Shown here one piece after another: positions 33,186 to 42,159 of a DNA stretch of 64,000 bases. The notes under the pieces were generated by a model. The model did not search any database. It saw only the letters and a list, made by a program, of their open reading frames with translations, and was not told where the DNA came from. Numbering within the stretch: position 1 is the first letter of the stretch; every line of letters starts with the position of its first letter. The DNA is from Confluentibacter flavum (GTDB taxonomy: Bacteria > Bacteroidota > Bacteroidia > Flavobacteriales > Flavobacteriaceae): the NCBI RefSeq assembly GCF_002843175.1, contig NZ_PJEO01000015.1, positions 62,001 through 126,000 of the forward strand. Direction: 5' to 3'. The translations under genes and the position numbers were made by a program.

Positions 33186-33992
33186 TTATCCGTTAATATT
33201 ATATCCTAATTTATCAAGCTTTTCTTTTGCTTTTTTAAGTGTATCTTCATCAAACATAACTCTATACTTGTCTTTTAAGATTATGTTTTCAAAAGTTAGG
33301 TCTAATCTATCTATCTCAAACATTTTTAGAAATCCAGATTGAAGTTTTTCAGCACCATCCTTTACCAAACGTTTTGCTGTGCCAATTGCTCCATATCTAT
33401 TTAGTAAATCCAAAATTGTTGATTTATTTATTTTTGCTCCCTGTTTTATGGAAAGTTCAATAGAGTTAATGAGTTCATTAAACAACTCATTTTCAATATT
33501 TTGAAATTCTTCTTCTTTAGATTCTGTTTCTAAAATTGATTTTGTTAGTAGTTTTTGAATTTCATAATTTTCAACAATATTTTCTAAAAATCGGTATCGC
33601 CCTAAAAACTGTTTAATGATTGTTTTATCATCACTGATTATAACATTTTCATGATTAAAAAATTCTGCTGAATTAGTCCAATTATATGAACCAATAATTA
33701 CTTTCTTTTTGTCAAAAATCGCAAATTTATCATGAAGAAATCTCCCTGAACTACTTGACAAAATTTTAATTGTTCCATTTTTGTTGATAAACTCTTTAAA
33801 ATCTAGTCTTTTATTTTCAAAATGGTCACTTATTATTATTTGGACTTTACATCCTATCTCAGCTTTATCAATTAGTTTTCCTAGAATCTCTTTACTTGTA
33901 AACCAGGCTACACAAATTTGAATTTCTTCTTTTGAAGAACTAATTAATTCTAAAATTTTATATCGAATGTTATTAAAGTGAGCTTGGGTCAT
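33186..33992 (-). CDS. Single-HKD phospholipase D-like nuclease
   Basis: The 268-residue protein has one HKD motif, FLHDKFAIFDKKKVIIGSYNWTNSAEFFNHEN (His87, Lys89, Asp94 with the GSYNWT strand), preceded by the usual KEEIQICVAWFTSKE strand. Single-HKD proteins dimerise to form the active site and commonly cut nucleic acid. The C-terminal ~130 residues are helical and unrecognised. It lies 112 bases after GajB-like on the same strand, so it may be an added component of that system or independent cargo. Confidence 0.82.
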   Translation of the reverse strand: MTQAHFNNIRYKILELISSSKEEIQICVAWFTSKEILGKLIDKAEIGCKVQIIISDHFENKRLDFKEFINKNGTIKILSSSSGRFLHDKFAIFDKKKVIIGSYNWTNSAEFFNHENVIISDDKTIIKQFLGRYRFLENIVENYEIQKLLTKSILETESKEEEFQNIENELFNELINSIELSIKQGAKINKSTILDLLNRYGAIGTAKRLVKDGAEKLQSGFLKMFEIDRLDLTFENIILKDKYRVMFDEDTLKKAKEKLDKLGYNING

Positions 33993-34104
33993 AGAATTAG
34001 AGATAGCTGTTTGAATCGGCTTAGGACAAGTTTAAAAGGTCTTTATATCAGTTTGTTAATTAATTTATTGACTTTTTCATTATTATGATTAAATATAGTT
34101 AGTA

Positions 34105-36042
34105 TTATATCTTACTGACAATATCAATTACATTTACTTTCCCAAACCATTCTTTGGCTTTTTCTAAAACAAGTTCATCTGGATTGTGAAAGTAAACTGA
34201 TAAATTTTCTTTAGCTCTAGTACAACACACATAAAATAGTTTTTGTGTTCTTTCCAATACACTTTCAGAAGCAGTTCCTAAAAACATTTTCTCAAAATTA
34301 TAATTGTTCCATCCTCCATTATCAAGTATAACTAATACATTATCAAATTCAGCACCCTTTGTTTTATGTTGTGTTGAAAATTGTGTTAACCCTTCTAAAT
34401 ATTCATATAATTTTTGAAACTCAATAAATTTAACATTCTTTACACGATTATATAAATACATATACTTCTCTTTAAAAATATCTAACCTGTCATCAATTAA
34501 ACAAATCCCTTTTTCGTTAGCAACATTTATTACTTCTTCAATTGTTTTATCTCCAACATTTATAAGAATTTCAATATTTTCTTTTAATATTTTTTTGCTT
34601 TCAATACTTGTTATTTTGTAACGATAGTCTGTTGCTCTTAAAAATTCATTGTACTTCTTATTTTGATAAAGAGAAATATTAGTTTGAATTTTGAATAAAT
34701 GCTTAATAAGATTATCTCTTTTTGAACCTTTTTTGTTTTCATCCTCTTCATCTTGTTTCTTATCATCAATTAGAGCATCTTTATTCAAATAGATTTTCCT
34801 TACTTCGGAGAATGGTTTATCCTTTAACTGATTGTATAATTCAGCCTTATCTGGGTCAGATAATAGAATATCTTTTTTTAGTTGTTTTTGTCTATTCTTA
34901 AGTTGAAATTTATCTACAACAGTATCAAAAGTATCATCTTCTTCAATTTTAATTTCGGGTCTATTATTTTTTTTATTGTATTTTATTTTCTCAAGTATTT
35001 CAGATTTTAGACCAATAACTGGATCATTATCATAAATATCCATTAGTGTTCTAAACCTTGCTTTATCTGCTATTAAATTGTGAGTGAGGTTAAGTTCTTT
35101 TGTTTGCTTTGAATTATTGAAGTCCCAATCATATTTATTCTCTAAGAATTTTTCAACCACATTAATATCACCATCGGCAGAATGCAAAAATAAAATAGTA
35201 CCTTGTTTAACAACACCTTCTATCATATTTGGTGCTTTAGAGTCAGTAGAGGCTTCTTGAATTATACCGTCTGTTCGAAGTTTATTGGCTAAGTCAATTA
35301 TGAGTTGAGGGTTTCTTCTATTTTGATTCTTTTTAATTTCTTTTACTTTGTCTGCATCTTCTCCTGTGTAATCAGCTAAATTACCAATACCTTCATAAAT
35401 TGATTGCATTGCATCACCAAAAAAACCAATAATATTTTTTCTTTCACTTTTTTTGAAATGAGTTAGAAATATTTCTACAACAGTTTTATTTGTGTCTTGA
35501 TACTCGTCAATAAATATGAACTTGTATTTATCTTTTACAATGCTACTCAGTTTAGGATATTTCTCAAAAAGAAAGTTTGCAACTATAAGTAATTCATCGT
35601 GAGAGATGATGCCTTCTCGTAACTTCACAAATTCCTTATATTGAATACCATCAGGTAATAAATCGTAATAACTTTCAGGAAGGGGAAATATATCGTCAAT
35701 ATTAATGCTGTTTATTTCTACATTATTAACTAAAGATATAAGTGCTAATTTAAGCTCTTTTTGAAAGTGTTTAATACTATCCCATAAGAAATCATGAATT
35801 GTTGATACGTTCAAATTTTTATGATTTACCCTTTCTTCTATTTCTTTAACGGCAGCATTAGTATAAGTCATACAAGCAACTTTTATGGTTGGATTTTCCA
35901 CTATTACTTGACGAATTACACTTACTAGTGAATAAGTTTTACCACTTCCTGCACCACCACTCAAAAGGAAGTTTCTTCCATCGTCAATTAATTTGAAGAT
36001 TTCCTGTACTTCGGGTTCTAAGTCTAATCTTTCTTCAACCAT
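34105..36042 (-). CDS. gajB: UvrD/Rep-type SF1 helicase, Gabija GajB-like
   Basis: The 645-residue SF1A helicase has Walker A SGGAGSGKTYSL (Gly29-Thr36), motif Ia CMTYTNAAVKEIEERV, Walker B FIFIDEYQDT (179-184), motif III GFFGDAMQSIY, motif V QHKTKGAEFDNVLVIL and motif VI YVCCTRAKENLSVYF. The ORF overlaps the upstream OLD-family gene by 19 bases, the usual GajA-GajB arrangement of Gabija. It is longer than the best-known GajB because of a charged insertion (about 400-470). In Gabija the helicase-like subunit senses DNA ends and activates GajA. Confidence 0.85.
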   Translation of the reverse strand: MVEERLDLEPEVQEIFKLIDDGRNFLLSGGAGSGKTYSLVSVIRQVIVENPTIKVACMTYTNAAVKEIEERVNHKNLNVSTIHDFLWDSIKHFQKELKLALISLVNNVEINSINIDDIFPLPESYYDLLPDGIQYKEFVKLREGIISHDELLIVANFLFEKYPKLSSIVKDKYKFIFIDEYQDTNKTVVEIFLTHFKKSERKNIIGFFGDAMQSIYEGIGNLADYTGEDADKVKEIKKNQNRRNPQLIIDLANKLRTDGIIQEASTDSKAPNMIEGVVKQGTILFLHSADGDINVVEKFLENKYDWDFNNSKQTKELNLTHNLIADKARFRTLMDIYDNDPVIGLKSEILEKIKYNKKNNRPEIKIEEDDTFDTVVDKFQLKNRQKQLKKDILLSDPDKAELYNQLKDKPFSEVRKIYLNKDALIDDKKQDEEDENKKGSKRDNLIKHLFKIQTNISLYQNKKYNEFLRATDYRYKITSIESKKILKENIEILINVGDKTIEEVINVANEKGICLIDDRLDIFKEKYMYLYNRVKNVKFIEFQKLYEYLEGLTQFSTQHKTKGAEFDNVLVILDNGGWNNYNFEKMFLGTASESVLERTQKLFYVCCTRAKENLSVYFHNPDELVLEKAKEWFGKVNVIDIVSKI

Positions 36043-38105
36043 AATAAGCCATTTTGGATGTATTCAGGGATATTCCAATTACTAAAATTTTCATTGCTGT
36101 GGTATAATATATCTAAAGCAAAATGAGTTTTCTTCTTTATACAAGATTCTGCTAATTCATAGGGGCTTTTATCATCATCATCAAAATCATTAGCCTTTTT
36201 TAATCCTAGAAAAGTTTCTTTATTTGCTTTCACAAATTCTCTGTTAGAATGAATAAAAGCATCTTCAAAACTTCTTGCATAATATCCATTTTCTTTCTGT
36301 TGGTAGCATAAACAAACTTTAGAACTCCCAATTATAATTGTTCTATCACCAATAGGTAAATCTTTTAAAACATCCCAAGCAATACCTTTCAAATAATAAT
36401 TTATAGCCGAGTTACTTGTTTTAGTGCCTTCTTCAACAGGGCAGGCTCCCCAAACATCCTTTGCAAAATCATCTTTTTCTACAATTTTGACGGCATCAAT
36501 ATCCGTTAAAATCAAAGATTTTATCCCCAAAAAGTCAATAAATTTTTCAAATATTTGGGAATATGCTCCAACTTCAATGACTGATATATTTTGAGATAAT
36601 AGCGGAAGAAAATTATCTTCTTTTCCTTCTTCTTTCAAACGGTCAGCTTCTTGCATATCTACTTTTCGCATAAAAGTTGGAATTAATATCCGTTCTGTAT
36701 CTCCTTCAATTAAAACAGCTTTATCAGCAAAGAAAATTTCTGCTCTACTTATAGTTAAATATTGCTTTAAGAATTGATAATGATTTGGTTCAGCATCATA
36801 TTGCTTACTCAAATCTTTCAGGTTTTTCGCAACAACGTTATTTTTCTCCTTTGCCTTCAAATATTTAATATCGTCAAAATCACTATCTGCAACTATGTGA
36901 GATGAATGTGAGGTGATTATATACTGTAGTGGTCTTATTATTCCATCATCTTTTTTAATACCTTCTGCTAGTAACCTCTTTATGTTCTTGATAAAAATAT
37001 ACTGCATTTGCGGATGTGTATGTGCTTCAGGTTCTTCAATGATTAATAAATTAATATCGGCTGGCTTTGTTTCCTTATCCCTTTTAAAATCCTGAACAAG
37101 TATTTCAATTTCAAAAATCATACTTATTAGGTTCATATAACCTAAGCCGTTATAATGCTCTGGCAATTTATGGTCATCGTGAGTATAAACAACTGTTGTA
37201 TTTCCTTCAAGCAATTCTCTGTGTTGTAATGTTGAAATTATTGCTATATCAGTGTCATTGAATTTAACCCCTCCAAAATCTTGTACTTTTTTAATTACAT
37301 CTTTGAATAGGTCTTTGTATATTTCACTTAATGTTCTATCTGTTTCTGAAAGTTGGTCTTTAAAATCCTCTGTAGCTTCGGTTTTATCGCTACTATCCTC
37401 TTTCTTCTTATAAAGGCTCGAAGTTTGTTTAGAAAGTGTATTTTCTTTTTCTTTATTAGTTACATCTCTTCTTGCACTAATGTATTTAAAGCTAATAATA
37501 TCTTTTATACGAATACCTTCACTTTCAAGGTTAATAAAGTTAGCATCATTAACTTTATCCGTAACTGAATTATACTCAAAAGACATTTTGTTTATTTGGA
37601 AATAATTATCTAATTCTTGTTTTAAAAATTCTTTTAATTCTCTTGGTTTGTATTCTTTCTTCTTATCATTCTTGGTTATTTCATTTGCAGTAAAAACTCG
37701 ATAATTTGCCCTTATTTTTATAAAATCTGTATATGATAGTGTATATTCAAAACCCAACACAATTTTATTGTTGTTAGGGTCTAAATCCATGAGTACTCTG
37801 CTTACATTAGATAAATCGTCTGCCTCGTTATATTCTATATAAATTTTCAATTTAATGCCTTTGGGTAGAAATTCTTCAGGAGTATCAGGAGATTTAATTA
37901 AACTTTCTAATTCGTTTATAAAATCTATATTAAAGTCATCATAGGAAAATTTACTTTTCTCATTCAAGAATTTATCAAGAACTGAAAGAATTGAGGTTTT
38001 TCCTGAATTATTCTTCCCAATTACCAAAGAAAGCTCTTTTTCAATGTCTATAAAAAAGCTTTTTAATAGCCTGTAGTTTTCTATTTTTAGTTTATAAATG
38101 TTCAT
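36024..38105 (-). CDS. gajA: OLD-family ATPase-TOPRIM nuclease, Gabija GajA-like
   Basis: The 693-residue protein has an ABC-type ATPase N-terminus (Walker A VIGKNNSGKTS at 28-38, signature LGYMNLISM at 321-329, Walker B LLIIEEPEAHTHPQ at 353-366, H-loop ITSHSSH) and a C-terminal TOPRIM domain with Glu467 in VLIEGDTER and DID (535-537). GajA of Gabija is a site-specific DNA nickase restrained by nucleotides and activated when phage depletes them. The overlapping helicase gene downstream supports Gabija rather than a lone OLD nuclease. A Lys/Glu-rich insertion lies near 215-250. Confidence 0.87.
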   Translation of the reverse strand: MNIYKLKIENYRLLKSFFIDIEKELSLVIGKNNSGKTSILSVLDKFLNEKSKFSYDDFNIDFINELESLIKSPDTPEEFLPKGIKLKIYIEYNEADDLSNVSRVLMDLDPNNNKIVLGFEYTLSYTDFIKIRANYRVFTANEITKNDKKKEYKPRELKEFLKQELDNYFQINKMSFEYNSVTDKVNDANFINLESEGIRIKDIISFKYISARRDVTNKEKENTLSKQTSSLYKKKEDSSDKTEATEDFKDQLSETDRTLSEIYKDLFKDVIKKVQDFGGVKFNDTDIAIISTLQHRELLEGNTTVVYTHDDHKLPEHYNGLGYMNLISMIFEIEILVQDFKRDKETKPADINLLIIEEPEAHTHPQMQYIFIKNIKRLLAEGIKKDDGIIRPLQYIITSHSSHIVADSDFDDIKYLKAKEKNNVVAKNLKDLSKQYDAEPNHYQFLKQYLTISRAEIFFADKAVLIEGDTERILIPTFMRKVDMQEADRLKEEGKEDNFLPLLSQNISVIEVGAYSQIFEKFIDFLGIKSLILTDIDAVKIVEKDDFAKDVWGACPVEEGTKTSNSAINYYLKGIAWDVLKDLPIGDRTIIIGSSKVCLCYQQKENGYYARSFEDAFIHSNREFVKANKETFLGLKKANDFDDDDKSPYELAESCIKKKTHFALDILYHSNENFSNWNIPEYIQNGLLWLKKD

Positions 38106-38353
38106 ATTTACTGTGTTAATTATTTTGGCTGAAGGCTATTTTATTTTAGGATTACTAAAATAGACATAACTTCCCAAAGTTATGATATAATAAGAAAAAT
38201 ATTACCTTTTAAAATCTTTTTGTTAGAATGAATAAAATAGGGATATTAATAATTTCTTAGCTCCAAATTAATTAAACTATTAACCATAAAATACTAACCT
38301 ACAAACTTTTAGGTTTAAAACTGATAATAAATTTATCAAGACGAGCTTTTTTC

Positions 38354-39979
38354 TTATTTTGACTTTCCGTTCTGTTTAAGTAAATAAAATGAATAGCCAA
38401 ATTGAAATTGTGAATAATTATTATCCCAATCTGCTAATTCAGTAATAAGGTTGTACCTTATAAAGAGTTTGCCTGTTGTTGAAGTATTTACAAAAAATTC
38501 AAACTGGGTTTTATTAAACAAGTTTTCAGGTGATACAAGTTCTCCATTTTTGAGAGACATAACATTAAAATTATCATCGTTATACACTTGAAAATGCATT
38601 AGTTTTTCACTTATCAAAAGCCCATAACGTTTTTCTGGTATAAATTGAAAACCTAATTCTATAGTTGTGGTAATACTATTAAAAAATTCTTGTGTGCTTT
38701 CATCAATTTGCAAACCGCTCCTTCCAAATCTTACTCCAAAGTCAAAATTAGTATTAATTTTTTTGTTTTGGTTTTCTAAATATAGGAGGTTAATATCTAA
38801 TCCTATGGAGAAAGATTGATGTTGCATAATATTAATTGGAGAGAAATAATCTACAGTACTAATTGTACTTGGCTGTAGGAATTTATTGTTTTCTTCAATT
38901 TTCGACAACATCGCACTTAAATTAACATATTCAAACCAACCATACCCTTCAGAAAATGCGATAGGTGGAAATAAAAGTCCTAAGAATCTACCTTTTGGAG
39001 TAATTTCATATCGATGTGTATTTATATAGAATTTTTTAGCTATTTCTGTTTGTATTATTCCATTAGGATTTTCTTCATCGAATACCCCTAAAAAATCTGA
39101 GTAAACAATAGCTTCAAATAGCTTTGTAGATTGTTCTTTATAAAGTTTTGTTGTTTTTTGGGTTTCGTCCAAGACTAATTTGGTCGGTTCTGGACTAATA
39201 TCGTTAGCATTTATGTCAATTTCTCTGTCATAATCTATAATATCCGCAAAATTAATAGTTAAGTAATATCCATAGTAATCTCGTGTTAATTTAGATTTGT
39301 CAAATTTATATTTGTAAAAACTTAGAATGTTATTTTTTGTAAAATTCTTTATTCCGTTTGATGAAGAAATTCCAATGGAATATGTATTTGTAAATCTAAC
39401 TTTAGTACCATATAACTCTGTTTCTAATTCGACTTTTTCAATATAACCATTAAAGAATGTGAGTTCAAGTTTTGCTTCATCAATAGTCTTAACTTCAAAT
39501 GTGGAGTCTGTAATCATTATTTTAACAGGAATATCTTGTTTTAAAGTGATATTTGCAACCACTGGTCGTTCATCTTCTGTTCTTTCAAAAGTAACAAGTT
39601 GTGCAAATAGATAAGATATTTGTAGTTCATTAAAAGTTGATGTATTCTTTATAGATTTTCCCTCAGCTTTTGCAGCCAACTTTAAAAATGAATTTTTAAA
39701 TTTTGCAGAAAAAAGATCAATAGACAAAGGATGAATCCTAAAAGTTTCTTCTTGATTATTATCTGATTTAAGAATGACATCAAAGTAATTGGAATCCGAC
39801 TTTGAGGCTTCAATAATATAATTCTGATTTAGAGAATGTGTATTGTTATCAGTTAAAGTAACTTTTGAATCGGTAACTATTTTGTTATTAATTGATTTCG
39901 AAAAAGTTTGTGCTTGAAGTTGAATTGAAAATAAACTGATAAATAATAATAATAATAATAATAAGCATTTGGTTTTCAT
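38354..39979 (-). CDS. Exported protein of unknown function within the island
   Basis: The 541-residue protein has a classical signal peptide with a poly-Leu core and AQA-type cleavage site after residue ~23 (QLQAQ). The mature part is rich in beta-prone segments, and the last ~150 residues show alternating strands and end in YSFYLLKQNGKSK, compatible with a surface or outer-membrane protein. I do not recognise the family. It is the only clearly exported product in the element, located between Gabija-like genes and the integrase, so it may be envelope-modifying cargo. Confidence 0.7.
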   Translation of the reverse strand: MKTKCLLLLLLLFISLFSIQLQAQTFSKSINNKIVTDSKVTLTDNNTHSLNQNYIIEASKSDSNYFDVILKSDNNQEETFRIHPLSIDLFSAKFKNSFLKLAAKAEGKSIKNTSTFNELQISYLFAQLVTFERTEDERPVVANITLKQDIPVKIMITDSTFEVKTIDEAKLELTFFNGYIEKVELETELYGTKVRFTNTYSIGISSSNGIKNFTKNNILSFYKYKFDKSKLTRDYYGYYLTINFADIIDYDREIDINANDISPEPTKLVLDETQKTTKLYKEQSTKLFEAIVYSDFLGVFDEENPNGIIQTEIAKKFYINTHRYEITPKGRFLGLLFPPIAFSEGYGWFEYVNLSAMLSKIEENNKFLQPSTISTVDYFSPINIMQHQSFSIGLDINLLYLENQNKKINTNFDFGVRFGRSGLQIDESTQEFFNSITTTIELGFQFIPEKRYGLLISEKLMHFQVYNDDNFNVMSLKNGELVSPENLFNKTQFEFFVNTSTTGKLFIRYNLITELADWDNNYSQFQFGYSFYLLKQNGKSK

Positions 39980-40144
39980 AGTATATTGGTTTTTGGTTGG
40001 TTTAAATGCTAATATTTTGCGAAATATGATTCCATATTTTATAATGATAAATTTTTATTAACTCAAAAAAGTAAAATGTAAAAAATTAATTTATTAGGAT
40101 AAGTTTATAAAATTACAAAAAAAATAGATTGTAAGAAAATTAAT

Positions 40145-41428
40145 TTATTTAAAAAAGCTATGCTCTGCTACTTGCGTTGCTTTTTCTTGAACTGTTGCTT
40201 TAATATAATTGTAAAATACCTTTTCGGATTTGTGTCCAGAAATAATCATTATGTGGTGAGGAGGCATTCCTTGATTATATGCATTTGTGCAAAAGCTTCT
40301 TCTTGCGCTATGCATACTGATTAATTTATATTTGGGCTTAATCTCTCTTTCTTTTATTCCTTTTACTGTTCTTATTATTGTAAAATCATCTGTTATTTTG
40401 GCTCTTTTTAAAATTCGCTTTATTTCCTCATTCAGAAGATTTTGATGGATGTAAGGAGGGAAATAGTTATCTCGCTTTTTGAGAATATTTTGAACCATAC
40501 TATTTAGTGGAATATAAACCTCATTTCCTGTTTTTTGTTGTTTTAAAAATATGTAATCCCTACCTTTTAAGTTAATCAATTTGGGTTCTTTTAGAAAAGT
40601 TGTTAAATCTCCAACTCTTAATCCAGTATTACAGGCTATTAAAAAAACATCTCTAACATCATTAAGATATGGGTCATTTAATTCAAGTGAATAGATAGAA
40701 TCAAGTTCTTTATCATTTAGGTAAGGATGGTTAATTTCCTCCGTAAGTTTTGAAAAATAACGTTGCTTAAATTCTATATTCTTATGGTTTCCATTATCAT
40801 ATGCAGAACTAATTATCGTTTTTAGTTTTTGTATCATAGAACCAACATAATTTCTTGTATATCCATTGGAGTAACCGTAATCTATAAAATCATAATAAAA
40901 TTCTTTATCGAAATTTTCAAAATAAAAATCTTTAATTTTTTTTGATTTTAGATACTTTTCAAAATACACTTTGCAGTTTCTGTAAGTTTTAATTGTACCT
41001 GATGTTAAGGGCTTTTTAGAATGTGGAGATATTTTGCTTGCATAAAAAGTTAGATACCAATCGAAGTATGTTAGAACATTATTTGATTTACTTATATCTG
41101 TCTCAATTTCACTTTGGACATTTGGGTTTAAAAGTTTCTTAATAGCTTCATCACAATTAAATTGAGTTAAGATATTTTTATTTTCTAAATTTTCAATTAT
41201 CTCTTCGATGTCAGATTCATAATTTTTAAGTTTTTTATTAATTTCATCGGCATTATAAATGTCATTTGGTTGTTTAATTCTGCACCTTTTAGCATTCCAA
41301 TATTTTTCTGAACCTTTTTTAATAATTAATGCTGTTGTACATCGAACTCTTATGTTTCTTCCGTATCTTAAATCAATTAAAATTGTGTTTACTTTTGCTC
41401 CATTTCTAAGTTTAAAATTTGTTCTCAT
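40145..41428 (-). CDS. Tyrosine recombinase (site-specific integrase)
   Basis: The 427-residue integrase has an N-terminal arm-binding region, a core-binding SAM-like domain (about 120-215) and a catalytic domain with Arg271 (NTGLRVGDL), His373-x-x-Arg376 (MHSARRSF), His399 (ISGHK) and Tyr408 in YNYIK. This is the Bacteroidota phage/ICE-type integrase architecture. It is transcribed inward from the right end, 180 bases from attR, and should catalyse integration into and excision from the tRNA-Arg gene. Confidence 0.95.
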   Translation of the reverse strand: MRTNFKLRNGAKVNTILIDLRYGRNIRVRCTTALIIKKGSEKYWNAKRCRIKQPNDIYNADEINKKLKNYESDIEEIIENLENKNILTQFNCDEAIKKLLNPNVQSEIETDISKSNNVLTYFDWYLTFYASKISPHSKKPLTSGTIKTYRNCKVYFEKYLKSKKIKDFYFENFDKEFYYDFIDYGYSNGYTRNYVGSMIQKLKTIISSAYDNGNHKNIEFKQRYFSKLTEEINHPYLNDKELDSIYSLELNDPYLNDVRDVFLIACNTGLRVGDLTTFLKEPKLINLKGRDYIFLKQQKTGNEVYIPLNSMVQNILKKRDNYFPPYIHQNLLNEEIKRILKRAKITDDFTIIRTVKGIKEREIKPKYKLISMHSARRSFCTNAYNQGMPPHHIMIISGHKSEKVFYNYIKATVQEKATQVAEHSFFK

Positions 41429-41486
41429 TTTTTCAGTTTTTTACTTTTTAAAAGTTATAACAGTCACTGAAAATGAAAAAAATATA

Positions 41487-41525
41487 TGACCACATTTTTG
41501 ACCACATATGTCCATTCATGACCAT
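41487..41525. promoter_or_regulatory. Right-end integrase arm-site candidates (TGACCACAT repeats)
   Basis: TGACCACAT occurs at 41487-41495 and 41499-41507 in direct orientation, 12 bases apart, with a degenerate TGACCAT at 41519-41525. The same motif occurs once inside the left end (15073-15081). The position just upstream of the integrase start also allows autoregulation. Confidence 0.55.
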
Positions 41526-41609
41526 TTATCATTAAAAATTGTTGTAAAAAAGTGTGGAAAAACGTCAGAAACGCTGAGTTTTAATTGGAAAACTGATTAA
41601 AAAACTAAA

Positions 41610-41622
41610 CAGTCGAGGTCAC
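41610..41622 (+). repeat. attR: 13-bp core CAGTCGAGGTCAC
   Basis: Exact copy of the tRNA-Arg 3' end (14991-15003) in the same orientation, lying 181 bases beyond the integrase gene. It marks the right boundary of the element. Confidence 0.92.
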
Positions 41623-41635
41623 TAAAACAAAAAAT

Positions 41636-41684
41636 AAGGCGAAACGCATTACTGCTAACCACAGCGGTAATACGGGTTCGCCTT
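41636..41684 (+). terminator. Long hairpin downstream of attR, probably the original tRNA-Arg terminator
   Basis: AAGGCGAA (41636-41643) pairs with TTCGCCTT (41677-41684), and inside it ATTACTGCT pairs with AGCGGTAAT (one G-T), followed by TGTGTTTT. Before insertion this hairpin would have stood about 15 bases after the tRNA. Confidence 0.65.
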
Positions 41685-41745
41685 TGTGTTTTCAATGGTT
41701 TCACTAAAATAGGATTATTATGTATTCGGCGTTCAATTACTCGGA

Positions 41746-41788
41746 TTTTGTCCCACTGCTTGTCCCACAAAATATGAATGGGACAAAA
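41746..41788. repeat. TGTCCCAC repeat cluster outside attR
   Basis: TTTTGTCCCAC (41746-41756), TGTCCCAC (41761-41768) and inverted TGGGACAAAA (41779-41788) form a compact repeat array 125 bases beyond attR. The layout mimics the TGACCACAT array inside the element, which suggests a leftover arm-site cluster from an earlier integrant at the same tRNA. Confidence 0.5.
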
Positions 41789-41964
41789 ATTGAAATATAA
41801 TATATTGTTTAAACGTGATTCCAAACTTATCCAACCAAGAATCTGAATACGCCATTAACTACTCAAGTAATAATTAATTGATAGCGTTCTTATTTTCTTT
41901 TTCTGCGCACTTTTATCCGGTTTGTTATATCTAATTTTATTTGATAAACTTAAATAAGAGGATT

Positions 41965-42084
41965 ATGAGCGCTAAAGACAAAAAAGAAACCCAAAAAAAA
42001 GAGGATAAAAAAGAGGATAAAAAAGATTCTCCAAAAAAATCGCCTACTAATCAAAAGTCAGCGAATCCTTCTAAGAAAAAATAA
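41965..42084 (+). CDS. Small lysine-rich protein (39 aa)
   Basis: The ORF encodes 39 residues, mostly Lys, Asp, Glu and Ser, with two KKEDKKED-like repeats and the tail SANPSKKK. It opens with ATG 41965 after an AT-rich leader and is closed by a good terminator hairpin 17 bases later, which supports it being a real gene. Small basic, low-complexity proteins like this occur in flavobacterial stress clusters. Function unknown. Confidence 0.55.
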   Translation: MSAKDKKETQKKEDKKEDKKDSPKKSPTNQKSANPSKKK

Positions 42085-42100
42085 TCGATTTTTTTTCTGC

Positions 42101-42140
42101 AAAAAGCTTCTGGCAACGATACGTGGCCAGAAGCTTTTTT
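42101..42140 (+). terminator. Rho-independent terminator
   Basis: AAAAAGCTTCTGGC pairs with GCCAGAAGCTTTTTT around a short loop and ends in a T-run, directly after the small lysine-rich gene. Confidence 0.85.
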
Positions 42141-42159
42141 AATTTAAAATTTATATACA

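Larger units (their letters stand above)
14991..41622. mobile_element. Integrative element (defence island) in tRNA-Arg
   Basis: A 26.6-kb element is bounded by 13-bp direct repeats of the tRNA-Arg 3' end. A tyrosine recombinase gene lies just inside the right end and repeated TGACCACAT motifs lie inside both ends. Base composition inside is visibly more A+T-rich than in the flanking core genes. Cargo is a polymerase-like replication gene, a type IIG restriction enzyme, two TIR proteins with membrane partners, a DUF2075 helicase, a putative ADP-ribosyltransferase, Gabija-like genes and several nucleases. No relaxase, type IV secretion or phage structural gene is recognisable, so it is probably mobilised by another element. 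Confidence 0.9.
41429..41964. other. Gene-free right boundary of the element (535 bp)
   Basis: This stretch holds the right-end TGACCACAT repeats, attR, the long hairpin that was probably the original tRNA-Arg terminator, and a TGTCCCAC repeat cluster likely left by an older element. An ORF on the minus strand (41597-41824) spans the att core and hairpin and is not credible as a gene. Confidence 0.6.

Noticed and set aside
39940-39965. AAT trinucleotide run as a phase-variable repeat
   Set aside because: It encodes the Leu core of a signal peptide and length changes would keep the frame.
14991-41622. Prophage or full conjugative element
   Set aside because: No capsid, tail, terminase, relaxase, TraG/VirB4 or other transfer gene is recognisable.
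41597-41824. 75-codon minus-strand ORF across attR
   Set aside because: It runs through the att core, a terminator hairpin and repeat motifs; no protein family pattern.
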